From NCBI RefSeq assembly GCF_002723975.1, contig NZ_BEWO01000009.1, forward strand, positions 62,001 through 126,000: DNA of 64,000 nucleotides. The letters run 5' to 3'. How positions within the stretch are numbered: the stretch's first letter is position 1; each line of letters starts with the position of its first letter. The notes beneath the pieces were generated by a model that saw only the letters and a program-made list of their open reading frames with translations, searched no databases and had not been told where the DNA came from. Positions 8,549 to 16,907 of the stretch are shown here, piece after piece. The position numbers and the translations under genes are program-made. This stretch comes from Gluconobacter japonicus. GTDB taxonomy: Bacteria > Pseudomonadota > Alphaproteobacteria > Acetobacterales > Acetobacteraceae.

Positions 8549-9688
8549 ATGGAGTCCCGCCGGATCGTGCATATCGACATGGACGCTTTTTACGCGTCTG
8601 TCGAACAGCGAGATAACCCGTCCTTACGAGGTCGCCCCCTTGCGGTCGGCCGCGGAGAGGCACGCGGTGTTGTCGCGGCTGCCAGCTACGAGGCGCGCCC
8701 TTTTGGCGTGCGCTCAGCCATGCCGTCGCTGAAAGCCAAGCGACTCTGCCCCGACCTTGTCTTCGTGCCCGGACGTTTTGATGTATACCGCGCCGTCTCC
8801 GCACAGATTCATGACATCTTCGCGCGCTATACGCCCCTGATCCAGCCGCTGTCCCTGGATGAAGCCTATCTGGATTTGACAGATTATCTTGGTGCCTATG
8901 GTTCAGCGACGCTGGTGGCCGAAAGAATCCGGGCAGACATCCGCAAGGAAACCGGACTGACGGCTTCGGCAGGCGTGTCCTATAATCGATTTTTGGCCAA
9001 ACTGGCCTCCGACTACCGAAAACCTGATGGGCTCTTTGTTATTACGCCGGGCATGGGGCCAGATTTTGTAGCGGGGCTGACGGTCGACCAGTTTCATGGA
9101 ATCGGGCCGGCCACAGCGCAAAAAATGCGAGCATTGGGGATTGAAACCGGTGCCGACCTTCGGAAGTTAGATCTTCCGGCCCTGATGCGGCACTTCGGCA
9201 AATCTGCGCCATTCTATTATGGTATTTCCCGGGGCATCGACGAGCGACCCGTCGTCGTAAACCGTGAGCGCAAATCGCTTGGAACGGAACAGACCTATCT
9301 GACTGATCTGCAAAAGAAAGACGAAGCCGAATCAGCTCTGGGTCTGATCGCTACAAAACTCTGGCTTCAGGTTCAGCGAAAGCAACTCACGGGTCGGACC
9401 GTCACCCTGAAGGTCAAATACGCCAATTTTCGGCAGATTACCCGTGCACGAACCCTTCCCGCTCCCATAACGTCCGAAGCATGTCTGAGCGAAACCGGGC
9501 ACTCCCTGTTTGCACCGCTTTTTCCTCTTCAGACAGGCGTCCGGCTATTGGGGCTCACTCTTTCCAGCCTTTCTGGCTCGGCGGCCACGGGGAGCACGCC
9601 TGCTCCACAAATGCAGCTTCTGTTTGACCATCCCTCAGAGGAACCTCCTAAAAATCCCGAGACTTTTCGCTCACTTTCCTTGTTTTGA
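8549..9688 (+). CDS. dinB: DNA polymerase IV (Y-family translesion polymerase)
   Basis: An error-prone Y-family polymerase for translesion synthesis, about 379 residues. The N-terminus HIDMDAFYASVEQRD holds the catalytic Asp and steric-gate region, PLSLDEAYLD (residues about 98-107) holds the catalytic Asp-Glu pair, and SAGVSYNRFLAKLASDYRKP is family-specific. The little-finger domain follows (RKSLGTEQTYLTDL, VTLKVKYANF), and the extreme C-terminus SLSLF could act as a beta-clamp-binding motif. ATG 8549 aligns with other DinB N-termini; an in-frame GTG at 8528 would add seven residues. No LexA site was evident upstream. Confidence 0.96.
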   Translation: MESRRIVHIDMDAFYASVEQRDNPSLRGRPLAVGRGEARGVVAAASYEARPFGVRSAMPSLKAKRLCPDLVFVPGRFDVYRAVSAQIHDIFARYTPLIQPLSLDEAYLDLTDYLGAYGSATLVAERIRADIRKETGLTASAGVSYNRFLAKLASDYRKPDGLFVITPGMGPDFVAGLTVDQFHGIGPATAQKMRALGIETGADLRKLDLPALMRHFGKSAPFYYGISRGIDERPVVVNRERKSLGTEQTYLTDLQKKDEAESALGLIATKLWLQVQRKQLTGRTVTLKVKYANFRQITRARTLPAPITSEACLSETGHSLFAPLFPLQTGVRLLGLTLSSLSGSAATGSTPAPQMQLLFDHPSEEPPKNPETFRSLSLF

Positions 9689-9754
9689 ACGTTGTTACGC
9701 CGAAGTCAGGGGCAAAATGCGCCTGCTGGCTGTTCTGACAGGAGTTGAAAATTC

Positions 9755-10240
9755 ATGGTTCCGTTCCGTTTGCCTGCTCTCCTCTCCGCTGGCGCTCTGG
9801 CCACCGTTGCGGCTTTGTCTTTAGGGGGATGTGCCTCTGGCACTTCGGCAGCTCAAAACCCGGAAACCCAGGCCGCCGCAACTGCTGCTGCTACGGCGGC
9901 GGCCCAGACCACCGCGTCGCGACTGACAGACGGCCTCACAGGTGCGCTGGGTCTGCCTAACCTGTCTTCAACCTCGTCCAGCAATCTTGCCGGTGTTCTG
10001 AATTACTGCGTCACGAACAACCTGACATCTGACGGTGCTGCCTCGGGCCTTTTATCCACGGTCAGCCAGCAGCCGGGCGTAACGAACAGTTCTGCCTATA
10101 GCGCAGGCCAACAGGGTATCCTTCAGGCAATCAGCAACCAGACCAATACCTCGCAGCAGTACTCTCTGTCGTCTCTTGCCGAACCCCTTCGTCAGAAAGT
10201 CTGTTCTGCGGTTTCCAGCCGTCTGCAAAGCATGCTTTAA
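9755..10240 (+). CDS. DUF2501 (YjjA-like) lipoprotein
   Basis: A 161-residue exported protein. The lipoprotein signal is clear: positively charged n-region, hydrophobic core and lipobox LGGC with Cys26. The mature part is rich in Ala, Ser, Thr and Gln and contains SNLAGVLNYCVTNNL and the C-terminal QKVCSAVSS cysteine pattern that I associate with the DUF2501/YjjA family, whose role is unknown. ATG 9755 follows AGGAGTTGAAAATTC. A strong terminator comes straight after, so the gene is probably monocistronic. Confidence 0.82.
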   Translation: MVPFRLPALLSAGALATVAALSLGGCASGTSAAQNPETQAAATAAATAAAQTTASRLTDGLTGALGLPNLSSTSSSNLAGVLNYCVTNNLTSDGAASGLLSTVSQQPGVTNSSAYSAGQQGILQAISNQTNTSQQYSLSSLAEPLRQKVCSAVSSRLQSML

Positions 10241-10247
10241 GGCGCGC

Positions 10248-10292
10248 ATCCTGCGGGCACAGAGGCTCGCAGGATCACATAATGTTGTTTTT
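10248..10292 (+). terminator. intrinsic terminator after the DUF2501 gene
   Basis: ATCCTGCG (10248-10255) pairs perfectly with CGCAGGAT (10268-10275), followed by a T-rich tract ending in six Ts (near 10288-10293). It starts seven bases after the stop. Confidence 0.8.
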
Positions 10293-10369
10293 TGGACCTG
10301 AGGGGTCCATTCACCGTGACGAATGGTCCAGACTGTCTTATGTCTGAAATGACGTAACCATTTGGTTAC
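10293..10369. promoter_or_regulatory. dyad-rich leader of the MFS gene, with perfect palindrome
   Basis: TGGACC/GGTCCA forms a hairpin at 10293-10309. GTAACC-ATTT-GGTTAC (10354-10369) is a perfect inverted repeat ending 24 bases before the MFS start codon, where a repressor could block transcription or translation. No regulator gene is adjacent, so the binding protein is unknown. Confidence 0.5.
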
Positions 10370-10393
10370 TTAATAGAATAGGAGATTGAAGAC

Positions 10394-11590
10394 ATGACTG
10401 CGGAAGAAACGCCGGTGAGTTCACCGACGAAGCGAGTTCTTACCGTCGTCCTCTTCAACCTTCTGGTCTACATCGTCATCGGGCTTCCCAATGCCGTTCT
10501 GACGATCTTCGTCCATCATACCCTTGGCTACAGTACAGCAATCGCGGGTATGGCGTTTTCCCTGCAATATCTGGCGACGTTTGCCGCCCGCCCCTCTGCC
10601 GGACGGCTGGTGGATAATATCGGCCCCAAACCGGTTGTTCTTGGCGGTCTGATCACCTGTTTCGTTTCCGGTTTGCTCATGTTTGGAGCGGGATGGGCAA
10701 GAGAGATTCCAGCCCTGTCTCTCGGTATCCTCCTTCTCAGCCGCCTGTTTCTCGGCTGGGCCGAAAGCTGGGCCGCGACTGGCGTGATTGTCTGGAATAT
10801 CCGCCGGGTCGGGGCTGAAAATACAGCCATTGCCATCTCCTGGAACGGAATTTGTTCCTACGGTGGCATTGCCCTTGGCGCACCGATTGGCGCCAAGCTA
10901 TCGCTGTTACCGACCCCTTATGGCGGGATTGTCTCGGTTGGCATTTTGTCTGCCATTCTACCGCTCATCGGTCTGGCATTAATTGGCTTCTATAAAGGCG
11001 TGAAGCCAGTTGCCACGAATGACAAGCCTCTTCCCTTCAGTCATGCACTTCGACTGGTTCTGCCACATGGTATGGCCCTCGCAGCGGGATCTATCGGATT
11101 CGGGGCCATTTCCTCTTTCCTCGCGCTTTATTATGCAGTTCTTCACTGGGAAGGTGCAGCAACGGCCCTGTCCGTCTTCGGCATCGTCTTCGTCGTCATC
11201 CGATTCTTCTTTGCCTCCCAGATTGCCCGACGCGGTGGTGTGTTTGTCGCGATTGTCTCGCTGTTGATCGAGGCGGCGGGACTGGCCTGTCTGGCCATTT
11301 TCCCGTCTCAGGGAGCAGCGCTTATCGGCGCTGCACTGACGGGTGCCGGCTTCTCGCTGCTCTTTCCGGCGCTGGGTGTTCTGGCCGTTAACAGCGCAGG
11401 ACCGCAGAACCGGGGAGCCGCTCTGGGGGCCTATTCGATCTTCATTGATCTGGCGATTGCGTGTTCAGGTCTTGTGCTCGGGCAAGTCATCGAGTTTGCT
11501 GGCTACAAGACCATGTTCGGCACGACTGCGGTGTGTTGTCTGGTCGGTGTGCTCATCAGCCGTTCGCTCGGGCGAAAGCCTGCCGTCTGA
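10394..11590 (+). CDS. MFS transporter (YhhS/YfcJ-like)
   Basis: A 12-helix major facilitator protein of 398 residues in the inner membrane. The helix 2-3 loop carries FAARPSAGRLVDNIGPKP, a variant of the MFS motif typical of the YhhS/YfcJ (UPF0226) group, and helix 4 has LLLSRLFLGWAESWAATG. Members are linked to arabinose or drug efflux, but substrate cannot be assigned here. ATG 10394 follows AGGAGATTGAAGAC. It is followed by the LOG gene with a 35-base gap, so the two may share a transcript. Confidence 0.88.
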   Translation: MTAEETPVSSPTKRVLTVVLFNLLVYIVIGLPNAVLTIFVHHTLGYSTAIAGMAFSLQYLATFAARPSAGRLVDNIGPKPVVLGGLITCFVSGLLMFGAGWAREIPALSLGILLLSRLFLGWAESWAATGVIVWNIRRVGAENTAIAISWNGICSYGGIALGAPIGAKLSLLPTPYGGIVSVGILSAILPLIGLALIGFYKGVKPVATNDKPLPFSHALRLVLPHGMALAAGSIGFGAISSFLALYYAVLHWEGAATALSVFGIVFVVIRFFFASQIARRGGVFVAIVSLLIEAAGLACLAIFPSQGAALIGAALTGAGFSLLFPALGVLAVNSAGPQNRGAALGAYSIFIDLAIACSGLVLGQVIEFAGYKTMFGTTAVCCLVGVLISRSLGRKPAV

Positions 11591-11625
11591 GCGTTCTGTC
11601 CGCTTGTCTACAGGATCTGCCTTTC

Positions 11626-12180
11626 ATGACCATCCGTTCCTGCGCTGTTTTCTGCGGCTCCCGCTTTGGCAACTCCCCTGTTTATGCTGAAGGTGCATCC
11701 GAACTCGGGAAAGCGTTGGCTCAGAATGGAATCAAACTGATTTACGGCGGCGGTCATGTCGGTCTTATGGGAACGGTCGCGGATGCGGCGCTGACTGCGG
11801 GCGGCGAAGTCATCGGTGTTATTCCCGGCTTCCTGCACGACCGGGAAGTGATGCATAAGGGCGTCACAGCGCTTGAAGTGACCCCAAACATGCACAGCCG
11901 CAAAGCCCGCATGTTCGAGTTGTCTGACGCGTATGCCATCATTCCAGGCGGATTCGGCACGTTCGATGAACTGATGGAAATCCTGACCTGGAAACAGCTC
12001 GGCCTGCATCAGGACCCGATCTACATCGTCAATATCGGCGGCTGGGCGAAGTCCCTGGTCCGCACCCTGACCGATGCCGTCGAACAGGGGTTTGCCTCCG
12101 CGAACACGCTTTCCCTTTTCACCGTTGTGGAAGACGTTTCCGAACTGATGAGCCATCTGCGCGAAAACGTCCCCGCTTGA
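11626..12180 (+). CDS. LOG family protein (nucleoside 5'-monophosphate phosphoribohydrolase type)
   Basis: A 184-residue Rossmann-fold protein of the LOG/TIGR00730 family, which releases the base from AMP or cytokinin nucleotides. Present are the N-terminal VFCGSRFG, IYGGGHVGLMG, the HSRKARMFELSDA segment and the diagnostic PGGFGTFDE (residues about 107-115). ATG 11626 has AGGAT upstream; the frame is open further back into the MFS gene, but homologues begin here. It converges on msrC, stopping four bases from that gene's stop. Confidence 0.92.
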   Translation: MTIRSCAVFCGSRFGNSPVYAEGASELGKALAQNGIKLIYGGGHVGLMGTVADAALTAGGEVIGVIPGFLHDREVMHKGVTALEVTPNMHSRKARMFELSDAYAIIPGGFGTFDELMEILTWKQLGLHQDPIYIVNIGGWAKSLVRTLTDAVEQGFASANTLSLFTVVEDVSELMSHLRENVPA

Positions 12181-12184
12181 AAGA

Positions 12185-12712
12185 TCAGACTGTCAGCGTC
12201 TTTTCGAGGGCGCTGACAATCTTTTCCAGCAAAATACGGTCTGCGTCCTGAAAGCGGTTCTTGATCGGGCTGTCGATATCCAGAACTCCAATAAGTGCAC
12301 CCTCCTTCAAAACCGGAATGACGATTTCGGATTCTGAAGCCGCGTCGCAGGCGATATGGCCGGGAAACGCATGAACGTCTGGAACGACAAGCGTGGTCTT
12401 CTGTGCGGCGACCGTCCCGCAGACGCCTTTTCCCAACGGGATACGCGTGCAGGCCAGCCGTCCCTGAAAAGGACCGAGCACAAGCTGGTCTTCCTTCCAC
12501 AGATAGAAGCCGGACCAGTTGATGTCCGGCAGCGCTTCGAACAACAAAGCCGCGATATTGGCCATGTTGGCAATCATGTCCGGTTCCGAAGATACGACAG
12601 ATTCCACTGTTGGCAGAAGATCTTCCGTGGTCAGACGATGGATGGGCGCACTCACACTAATCTCTCCTGAAAAAGGGGATTGGACCATAGAGCCGTTGCG
12701 CTGATCAGTCAT
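12185..12712 (-). CDS. msrC: free methionine-(R)-sulfoxide reductase (GAF domain)
   Basis: Reduces free L-methionine-(R)-sulfoxide in the cytosol. The 175-residue protein is a single GAF domain with the fRMsr cysteines in LACTRIPLGKGVCG and GHIACDAASESE, the latter including the resolving/catalytic Cys. WSGFYLW and VIPVLKEGALIGVLDID are also typical. ATG 12712 is preferred over a GTG three codons upstream. It is divergent from the GST gene. A terminator for the opposing LOG gene is embedded in its last codons. Confidence 0.92.
   Translation of the reverse strand: MTDQRNGSMVQSPFSGEISVSAPIHRLTTEDLLPTVESVVSSEPDMIANMANIAALLFEALPDINWSGFYLWKEDQLVLGPFQGRLACTRIPLGKGVCGTVAAQKTTLVVPDVHAFPGHIACDAASESEIVIPVLKEGALIGVLDIDSPIKNRFQDADRILLEKIVSALEKTLTV
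12191..12226 (+). terminator. terminator of the LOG gene inside the antisense msrC 3' end
   Basis: TGTCAGCG (12191-12198) pairs with CGCTGACA (12211-12218), followed by ATCTTTTCC on the plus strand. The stem is coding sequence for msrC on the other strand, so the same bases serve both genes. Confidence 0.6.
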
Positions 12713-12756
12713 GATGGTCACACTCGGAAAAGCGCATCAGAATTCAGGAGAAGACC

Positions 12757-13362
12757 ATGACCAGACGCCTCTATGGAATTTCGCTCTCCGGTCATGTGCA
12801 TCGTGTCAGACTCTTTCTGTCGATCCTGAAACTGGACTACACGTTCGTTGAAGCCAGCATGCAGTCTCCGGAAGTTCTCCGCCTCAATCCGCTTGGACAA
12901 ATTCCTGTTTTTGAAGATGGAGAGATCATCCTTACGGATAGCAACGCTATTCTTGTCTATCTGGCGAAGACCTATGCGCCTGGCAGTCACTGGCTTCCGG
13001 AAGACCCGCTGGGTGCCGCTCATGTCCAGAAATGGTTCTCGATCGCCGCTGGCGAACTGCGCTACGGCCCGGCAATGGCAAGAGCAGCAACGATCTGGAA
13101 ACGCCCTGAAGAGATTGGTCCGGCTCAGACCAAGGCTGAGAAGCTCCTTCCTTTCATGGAAGGAGAACTCACCAGGCATTCTTATCTGGCAGGGAATCAA
13201 CCAACACTCGCCGATCTGGCCTGTTATGCTTACACGGCCCGCGCGCCTGAGGGAGGGATTTCTCTCCAGCCTTATCCAAATATCCGCAAATGGCTTGACG
13301 GTGTGGAAGCGCTTCCGGGATTCGTTTCGATGCCGCATGTATCAGAGGCACCATTTGAGTAG
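12757..13362 (+). CDS. glutathione S-transferase family protein
   Basis: A 201-residue cytosolic GST. The thioredoxin-like N-domain shows LSGHVHRVRLFLSIL, the cis-proline QIPVFEDGE and the glutathione-binding LTDSNAILVYLA (residues about 60-71). The helical C-domain contains AGNQPTLADLACYAYTA, the conserved N-capping box. ATG 12757 is behind CAGGAGAAGACC. Substrate not predictable. A weak hairpin (about 13379-13397) follows the stop. Confidence 0.9.
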   Translation: MTRRLYGISLSGHVHRVRLFLSILKLDYTFVEASMQSPEVLRLNPLGQIPVFEDGEIILTDSNAILVYLAKTYAPGSHWLPEDPLGAAHVQKWFSIAAGELRYGPAMARAATIWKRPEEIGPAQTKAEKLLPFMEGELTRHSYLAGNQPTLADLACYAYTARAPEGGISLQPYPNIRKWLDGVEALPGFVSMPHVSEAPFE

Positions 13363-13489
13363 TATTGGTTTTCAGATTGCTCTCTCGACATGGAGAGAAT
13401 TATTAGAAAAAATTCATATTCAATAAAAAGAGTTTCCTCATCACTTCATCTTCTTAAAAGGGATGGGCCTTTCGTTCGGAAGAACCATC

Positions 13490-14965
13490 ATGAAACTGAC
13501 TTCGGAAACTCTGGCTCATCTTCCAGAGACCATTCTTACCTCCCCTTATGATCGCCAGAAGGTGACTGCGGGGATTGCGCACCTCAGTGTCGGCAATTTC
13601 CATCGCGCGCATCAGGCTGTCTATACAGATCGCGCATTGGCTCTTCCCGGTCAGGAAAACTGGGGCATCGTCGGCATTGGTCTGATGGACGTGCCCTCCG
13701 AGGTGCAGAAAGCCGAAGCTCTACAAGCTCAAAGCGGACTTTATACGCTCCGTGAATGTCCGGCAGGCCGACCGGACGTGGTGCGGGTCGTGAAGTCGCT
13801 TGTGGAATATATTCACGCCCCCGCAGATCGTGCCGCAGCGCTGAAGCGCCTGACCGATCCCGCCATCCGCATCGTCACCATGACGATCACGGAAGGCGGT
13901 TACTACATGGATGAGGCCGGTCATTTCATGACCGATCATCCCGCCATCGCCGCTGATCTCAAGCGCGATGTGCCGGAAAGTGTCTTCGGTCTTCTGACAG
14001 AGGCTCTACGCCTCCGCCGCGAAGCGGGTGTGAATGCGTTCACGATCCTGTCCTGTGACAATGTTCCGTCCAACGGTGAAATCGCCCGTCGCGCCGTTCT
14101 GTCTTTTGCCCGGCTGAAAGACGACGAACTGGCAGACTGGATTTCCCGGAATGTCGCGTTCCCGTCCTGCATGGTGGACCGCATCACACCGGCTGTCGGT
14201 CCGGCAGACATCGAGCGCCTTAATCGGGAAAGCGGTATTGAAGACCGTGCCCCTCTCTTCTGCGAAGACTTCATCCAGTGGGTCGTGGAAGACAAGTTCC
14301 CCGAGGGCCGGCCGGCATGGGAAAATGTTGGCGTCCTTTTCACGGACAACGTCGAGCCTTACGAGCAGGTTAAGCTCCGGATGCTCAACGCATCCCATTC
14401 CATGCTGGCCCTCCCGGCCGTACTGATGGGATATCGCTTCGTCAGTGAAGCCATGGAGGACGAAAATCTCTTCCGCCTGTTGCAGCAGTTTCTTGGTTTT
14501 GATTCCGAGCCACAACTCAACGCACCTCCAGGAATGAGCCTGCCGGAATATGGCGCTCTACTGCTCCAACGTTTCCGCAACAAGGCCGTTAGCGACCAGC
14601 TTCTGCGGATTGCCTCGGACAGCACATCAAAGCTGCCGGTCTTTGTGCGCCCGACAGCAGAAACAGTCGTGCAGGACAATGGCGATATGCGCCGCATTGC
14701 CTTCCTGCTGGCCTGCTACTGCACTTACCTCGGTGGCTTTGATGACAAGGGAACGGAGTTCCCGGTTACGGAGCCGCGTCTCAGCAAGGAAGACCGTGCG
14801 CTGGCTGGCTCTTCAGACCCTGCCAAGGCACTTGATATGAGCGTCTTCGCTGGCTGGGGTCTGACTGATAATCCTGAGTTCGTACGTCTTTTTGTTGAAA
14901 TGCGCATCAGCCTTCAGGATCGTCGAACCGCAGAGACGCTGGTAGACGTTATTTCTCCACGCTGA
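13490..14965 (+). CDS. mannitol 2-dehydrogenase (long-chain polyol dehydrogenase family)
   Basis: A 491-residue long-chain polyol dehydrogenase interconverting D-mannitol and D-fructose with NAD(P). The N-terminal cofactor domain has IAHLSVGNFHRAHQA (residues about 25-39), and the family motif MTITEGGYYMDE is at about 128-139. The C-terminal domain has KLRMLNASHSMLALP with the catalytic Lys and the Asn-His pair. Size and sequence fit the cytosolic NADP-dependent enzyme of Gluconobacter that uses fructose as electron sink. ATG 13490 has GGAAGAA upstream; a start nine codons earlier is possible. The residues deciding NAD versus NADP were not resolved. Confidence 0.93.
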   Translation: MKLTSETLAHLPETILTSPYDRQKVTAGIAHLSVGNFHRAHQAVYTDRALALPGQENWGIVGIGLMDVPSEVQKAEALQAQSGLYTLRECPAGRPDVVRVVKSLVEYIHAPADRAAALKRLTDPAIRIVTMTITEGGYYMDEAGHFMTDHPAIAADLKRDVPESVFGLLTEALRLRREAGVNAFTILSCDNVPSNGEIARRAVLSFARLKDDELADWISRNVAFPSCMVDRITPAVGPADIERLNRESGIEDRAPLFCEDFIQWVVEDKFPEGRPAWENVGVLFTDNVEPYEQVKLRMLNASHSMLALPAVLMGYRFVSEAMEDENLFRLLQQFLGFDSEPQLNAPPGMSLPEYGALLLQRFRNKAVSDQLLRIASDSTSKLPVFVRPTAETVVQDNGDMRRIAFLLACYCTYLGGFDDKGTEFPVTEPRLSKEDRALAGSSDPAKALDMSVFAGWGLTDNPEFVRLFVEMRISLQDRRTAETLVDVISPR

Positions 14966-15043
14966 GCAGACCATGACCTGCTGTCTGACCACGGGGCCGC
15001 AGGTCATGATTTTCCAAGTTATTTTCCGAGCCAGGATTGCCGC

Positions 15044-15790
15044 ATGATTATCAAAACTGACGAAACAGTCGATCTTCAGACGCCAACTGGTTCTATGCGG
15101 GTTCATGTGTTCCGCCCCGTTCAGGAAGAGCGCTTCCCGGCTGTCATCCTGTATTCGGAAATTTATCAGGTCACCGCACCCATTGAACGGCTGGGCGCAA
15201 TGATCGCGGGTCAGGGTTATATCGTTGCCATTCCTGAAGTTTATCATGAGTATGAACCCGCTGGGACGGCCCTTGCCTATGACAAGGAAGGGACAGACCG
15301 AGGCAATGACCTGAAATATACCAAGCCGGTTTCTGCTTTCGATAGCGACACAGCAGCAATCATTGCATGGTTACAGAACAATCCCCTGTGCACCGGGTCC
15401 ATCGGGGCTTTCGGAGTCTGTCTTGGGGGCCATCTGGCGTATCGTGCAGCGCTGCATCCTGACGTACGCGCTACGGCCTGCTTCTACGCGACAGACCTGC
15501 ACTCTGCGACGCTTGGCGCCGGAAAGTCCGATGATTCTCTGGCTCGCGCCGCGGACATCAAGGGTGAACTGATGATGGTCTGGGGGCAATCTGACCCTCA
15601 TGTTCCTTATGCAGGCCGACGCATAATCCGAGACCGGCTGGAAGAAGTTGGGGCAGACCTAGAATGGCATGAAGTCAACGGACAGCATGCCTTCCTGCGG
15701 GACGGCGCTCCCCGTTTTGACGCTGCCCTGTTTTTGCAGGCCATGAACTGGACAAATGCCCTGTTTCAGCGGGCTCTGACACGCGGATAA
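15044..15790 (+). CDS. dienelactone hydrolase family protein
   Basis: A 248-residue alpha/beta hydrolase of the dienelactone hydrolase family. The Cys nucleophile is Cys126 in GAFGVCLGGHLAYRAA, the acid is in VWGQSDPHVP and the His in EVNGQHAFLRD near residue 215. The N-terminal LYSEIYQVTAPIE carries the Glu that activates Cys in this family. ATG 15044 follows AGGATTGCCGC. Real substrate unknown; these enzymes act on lactones or esters. A bidirectional terminator follows. Confidence 0.9.
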   Translation: MIIKTDETVDLQTPTGSMRVHVFRPVQEERFPAVILYSEIYQVTAPIERLGAMIAGQGYIVAIPEVYHEYEPAGTALAYDKEGTDRGNDLKYTKPVSAFDSDTAAIIAWLQNNPLCTGSIGAFGVCLGGHLAYRAALHPDVRATACFYATDLHSATLGAGKSDDSLARAADIKGELMMVWGQSDPHVPYAGRRIIRDRLEEVGADLEWHEVNGQHAFLRDGAPRFDAALFLQAMNWTNALFQRALTRG

Positions 15791-15795
15791 AACGG

Positions 15796-15832
15796 AAAAA
15801 GGGGGCGTCCGCTTTCGGAAGCCCCCTTTTCT
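15796..15832. terminator. bidirectional terminator between the dienelactone hydrolase and AKR genes
   Basis: AAAAAGGGGGC (15796-15806) and GCCCCCTTTT (15821-15830) form a GC stem flanked by A and T runs, so it works on both strands for the convergent genes. Confidence 0.85.
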
Positions 15833-16668
15833 TAGAACTCTTCGTAAACTGCCGGGTCCTGATTCTTCAGACGTCCGTCCGGACGGGCGAGTGTGGCAAT
15901 GATTGCCATATCCTCGTCCGTTAAAGTGAAGTCAAAAATCGACATGTTTTCGATCTGCCGCTCAGGCGTTGCAGACTTTGGGATCGGCACCGACCCAAGC
16001 TGATGATGCCAGCGCAGGATGACCTGACCGACACCCTTTCCAACCCTCTTCGCAATCTTTTCCAAAAGTGGATTGGTCAGCAGATCACTGGCTCGTCCCA
16101 AAGGGCTCCAGGCCTGCGTCAGGATCCCATGATCCTGGTTCCATTTCCGCATTTCATCCTGCGGGAAATACGGATGAAGTTCGATCTGGTTGATGGAAGG
16201 CAATACACCCGTTTCGGCTTCAAGCCGTTCCAGATGCTCTGGTAGGAAGTTGCACACGGCAATAGAGCGGATCTGACCACGCTTTTTGGCCTCAATCAGG
16301 GCTTTCCACGCTTCCACATATTTGCCCTGCTTCGGGTTTGGCCAGTGGATGTAATACAGGTCGTAATAGTCGAGTTGCGCGCGATACAGGGACTCTTCGA
16401 TGGTCGCCAAGGCCTCGTCATACGCATGGTGTCGACCGGGTAGCTTTGAGGCGATCCGCAGATCCTTGCGATCCCGCCCACTATCCCGTGCAGCACGACC
16501 GACAGCGCCTTCGTTTTCATAGTTGAACGCACTGTCAAGCGCGTCATAGCCAACGCTCAGGGCACTTTTCATCGCCTCAACACCAGCTGCACCATTCAGC
16601 TTGTATGTTCCAAACGTGATGGCCGGAAACGTCGTGCCGTCGTTCAGGGTAAGCGTCGGGATTGTCAC
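15832..16668 (-). CDS. aldo/keto reductase (2,5-diketo-D-gluconate reductase-like)
   Basis: A 278-residue NADPH-dependent AKR. The catalytic tetrad is visible: Asp in DALDSAFNYENE with Tyr, Lys in RIASKLPG, and His in YYIHWPNP. The NADP-binding C-terminal block IPKSATPERQIENM is present. Size and motifs place it with 2,5-diketogluconate and related sugar or aldehyde reductases; the substrate is inferred from the family. The start is GTG 16668 with AAGGA seven bases before it; an ATG inside this spacer is out of frame. Confidence 0.9.
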   Translation of the reverse strand: MTIPTLTLNDGTTFPAITFGTYKLNGAAGVEAMKSALSVGYDALDSAFNYENEGAVGRAARDSGRDRKDLRIASKLPGRHHAYDEALATIEESLYRAQLDYYDLYYIHWPNPKQGKYVEAWKALIEAKKRGQIRSIAVCNFLPEHLERLEAETGVLPSINQIELHPYFPQDEMRKWNQDHGILTQAWSPLGRASDLLTNPLLEKIAKRVGKGVGQVILRWHHQLGSVPIPKSATPERQIENMSIFDFTLTDEDMAIIATLARPDGRLKNQDPAVYEEF

Positions 16669-16849
16669 GTTTCATTCCTTTTGAGACGCCACATTCCGAG
16701 CCGGGACACTTTCCACCAGGGGTGCCTTTACCTTTGGCCGTCGTCGAATGTGGGATGAATAACGATCTGGTTACAGATACTACGCATGACCAGCGGAAAG
16801 CGTTTCATCATGAAAGGTGTTTGCTACGCTACGAAACCACGTCGAACAC

Positions 16850-16884
16850 AAAAAAAGGCCGCTCCCAATCAGGAACGGCCTTCT
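16850..16884 (-). terminator. murA terminator
   Basis: Read on the minus strand, AAGGCCG and CGGCCTT pair around a 14-base loop and are followed by a run of seven Ts. It sits 24 bases after the murA stop. The rest of 16669-16907 shows no gene; it must hold the AKR promoter. Confidence 0.85.
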
Positions 16885-16907
16885 TTCAAAACCATGCAGA
16901 CAAAGTG

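Noticed and set aside
11461-11625. N-terminal extension of the LOG protein into the MFS gene
   Set aside because: The extension is out of frame with the MFS gene but overlaps it fully, and LOG proteins begin at the MTIRSCAVFCGS block with its own AGGAT site.
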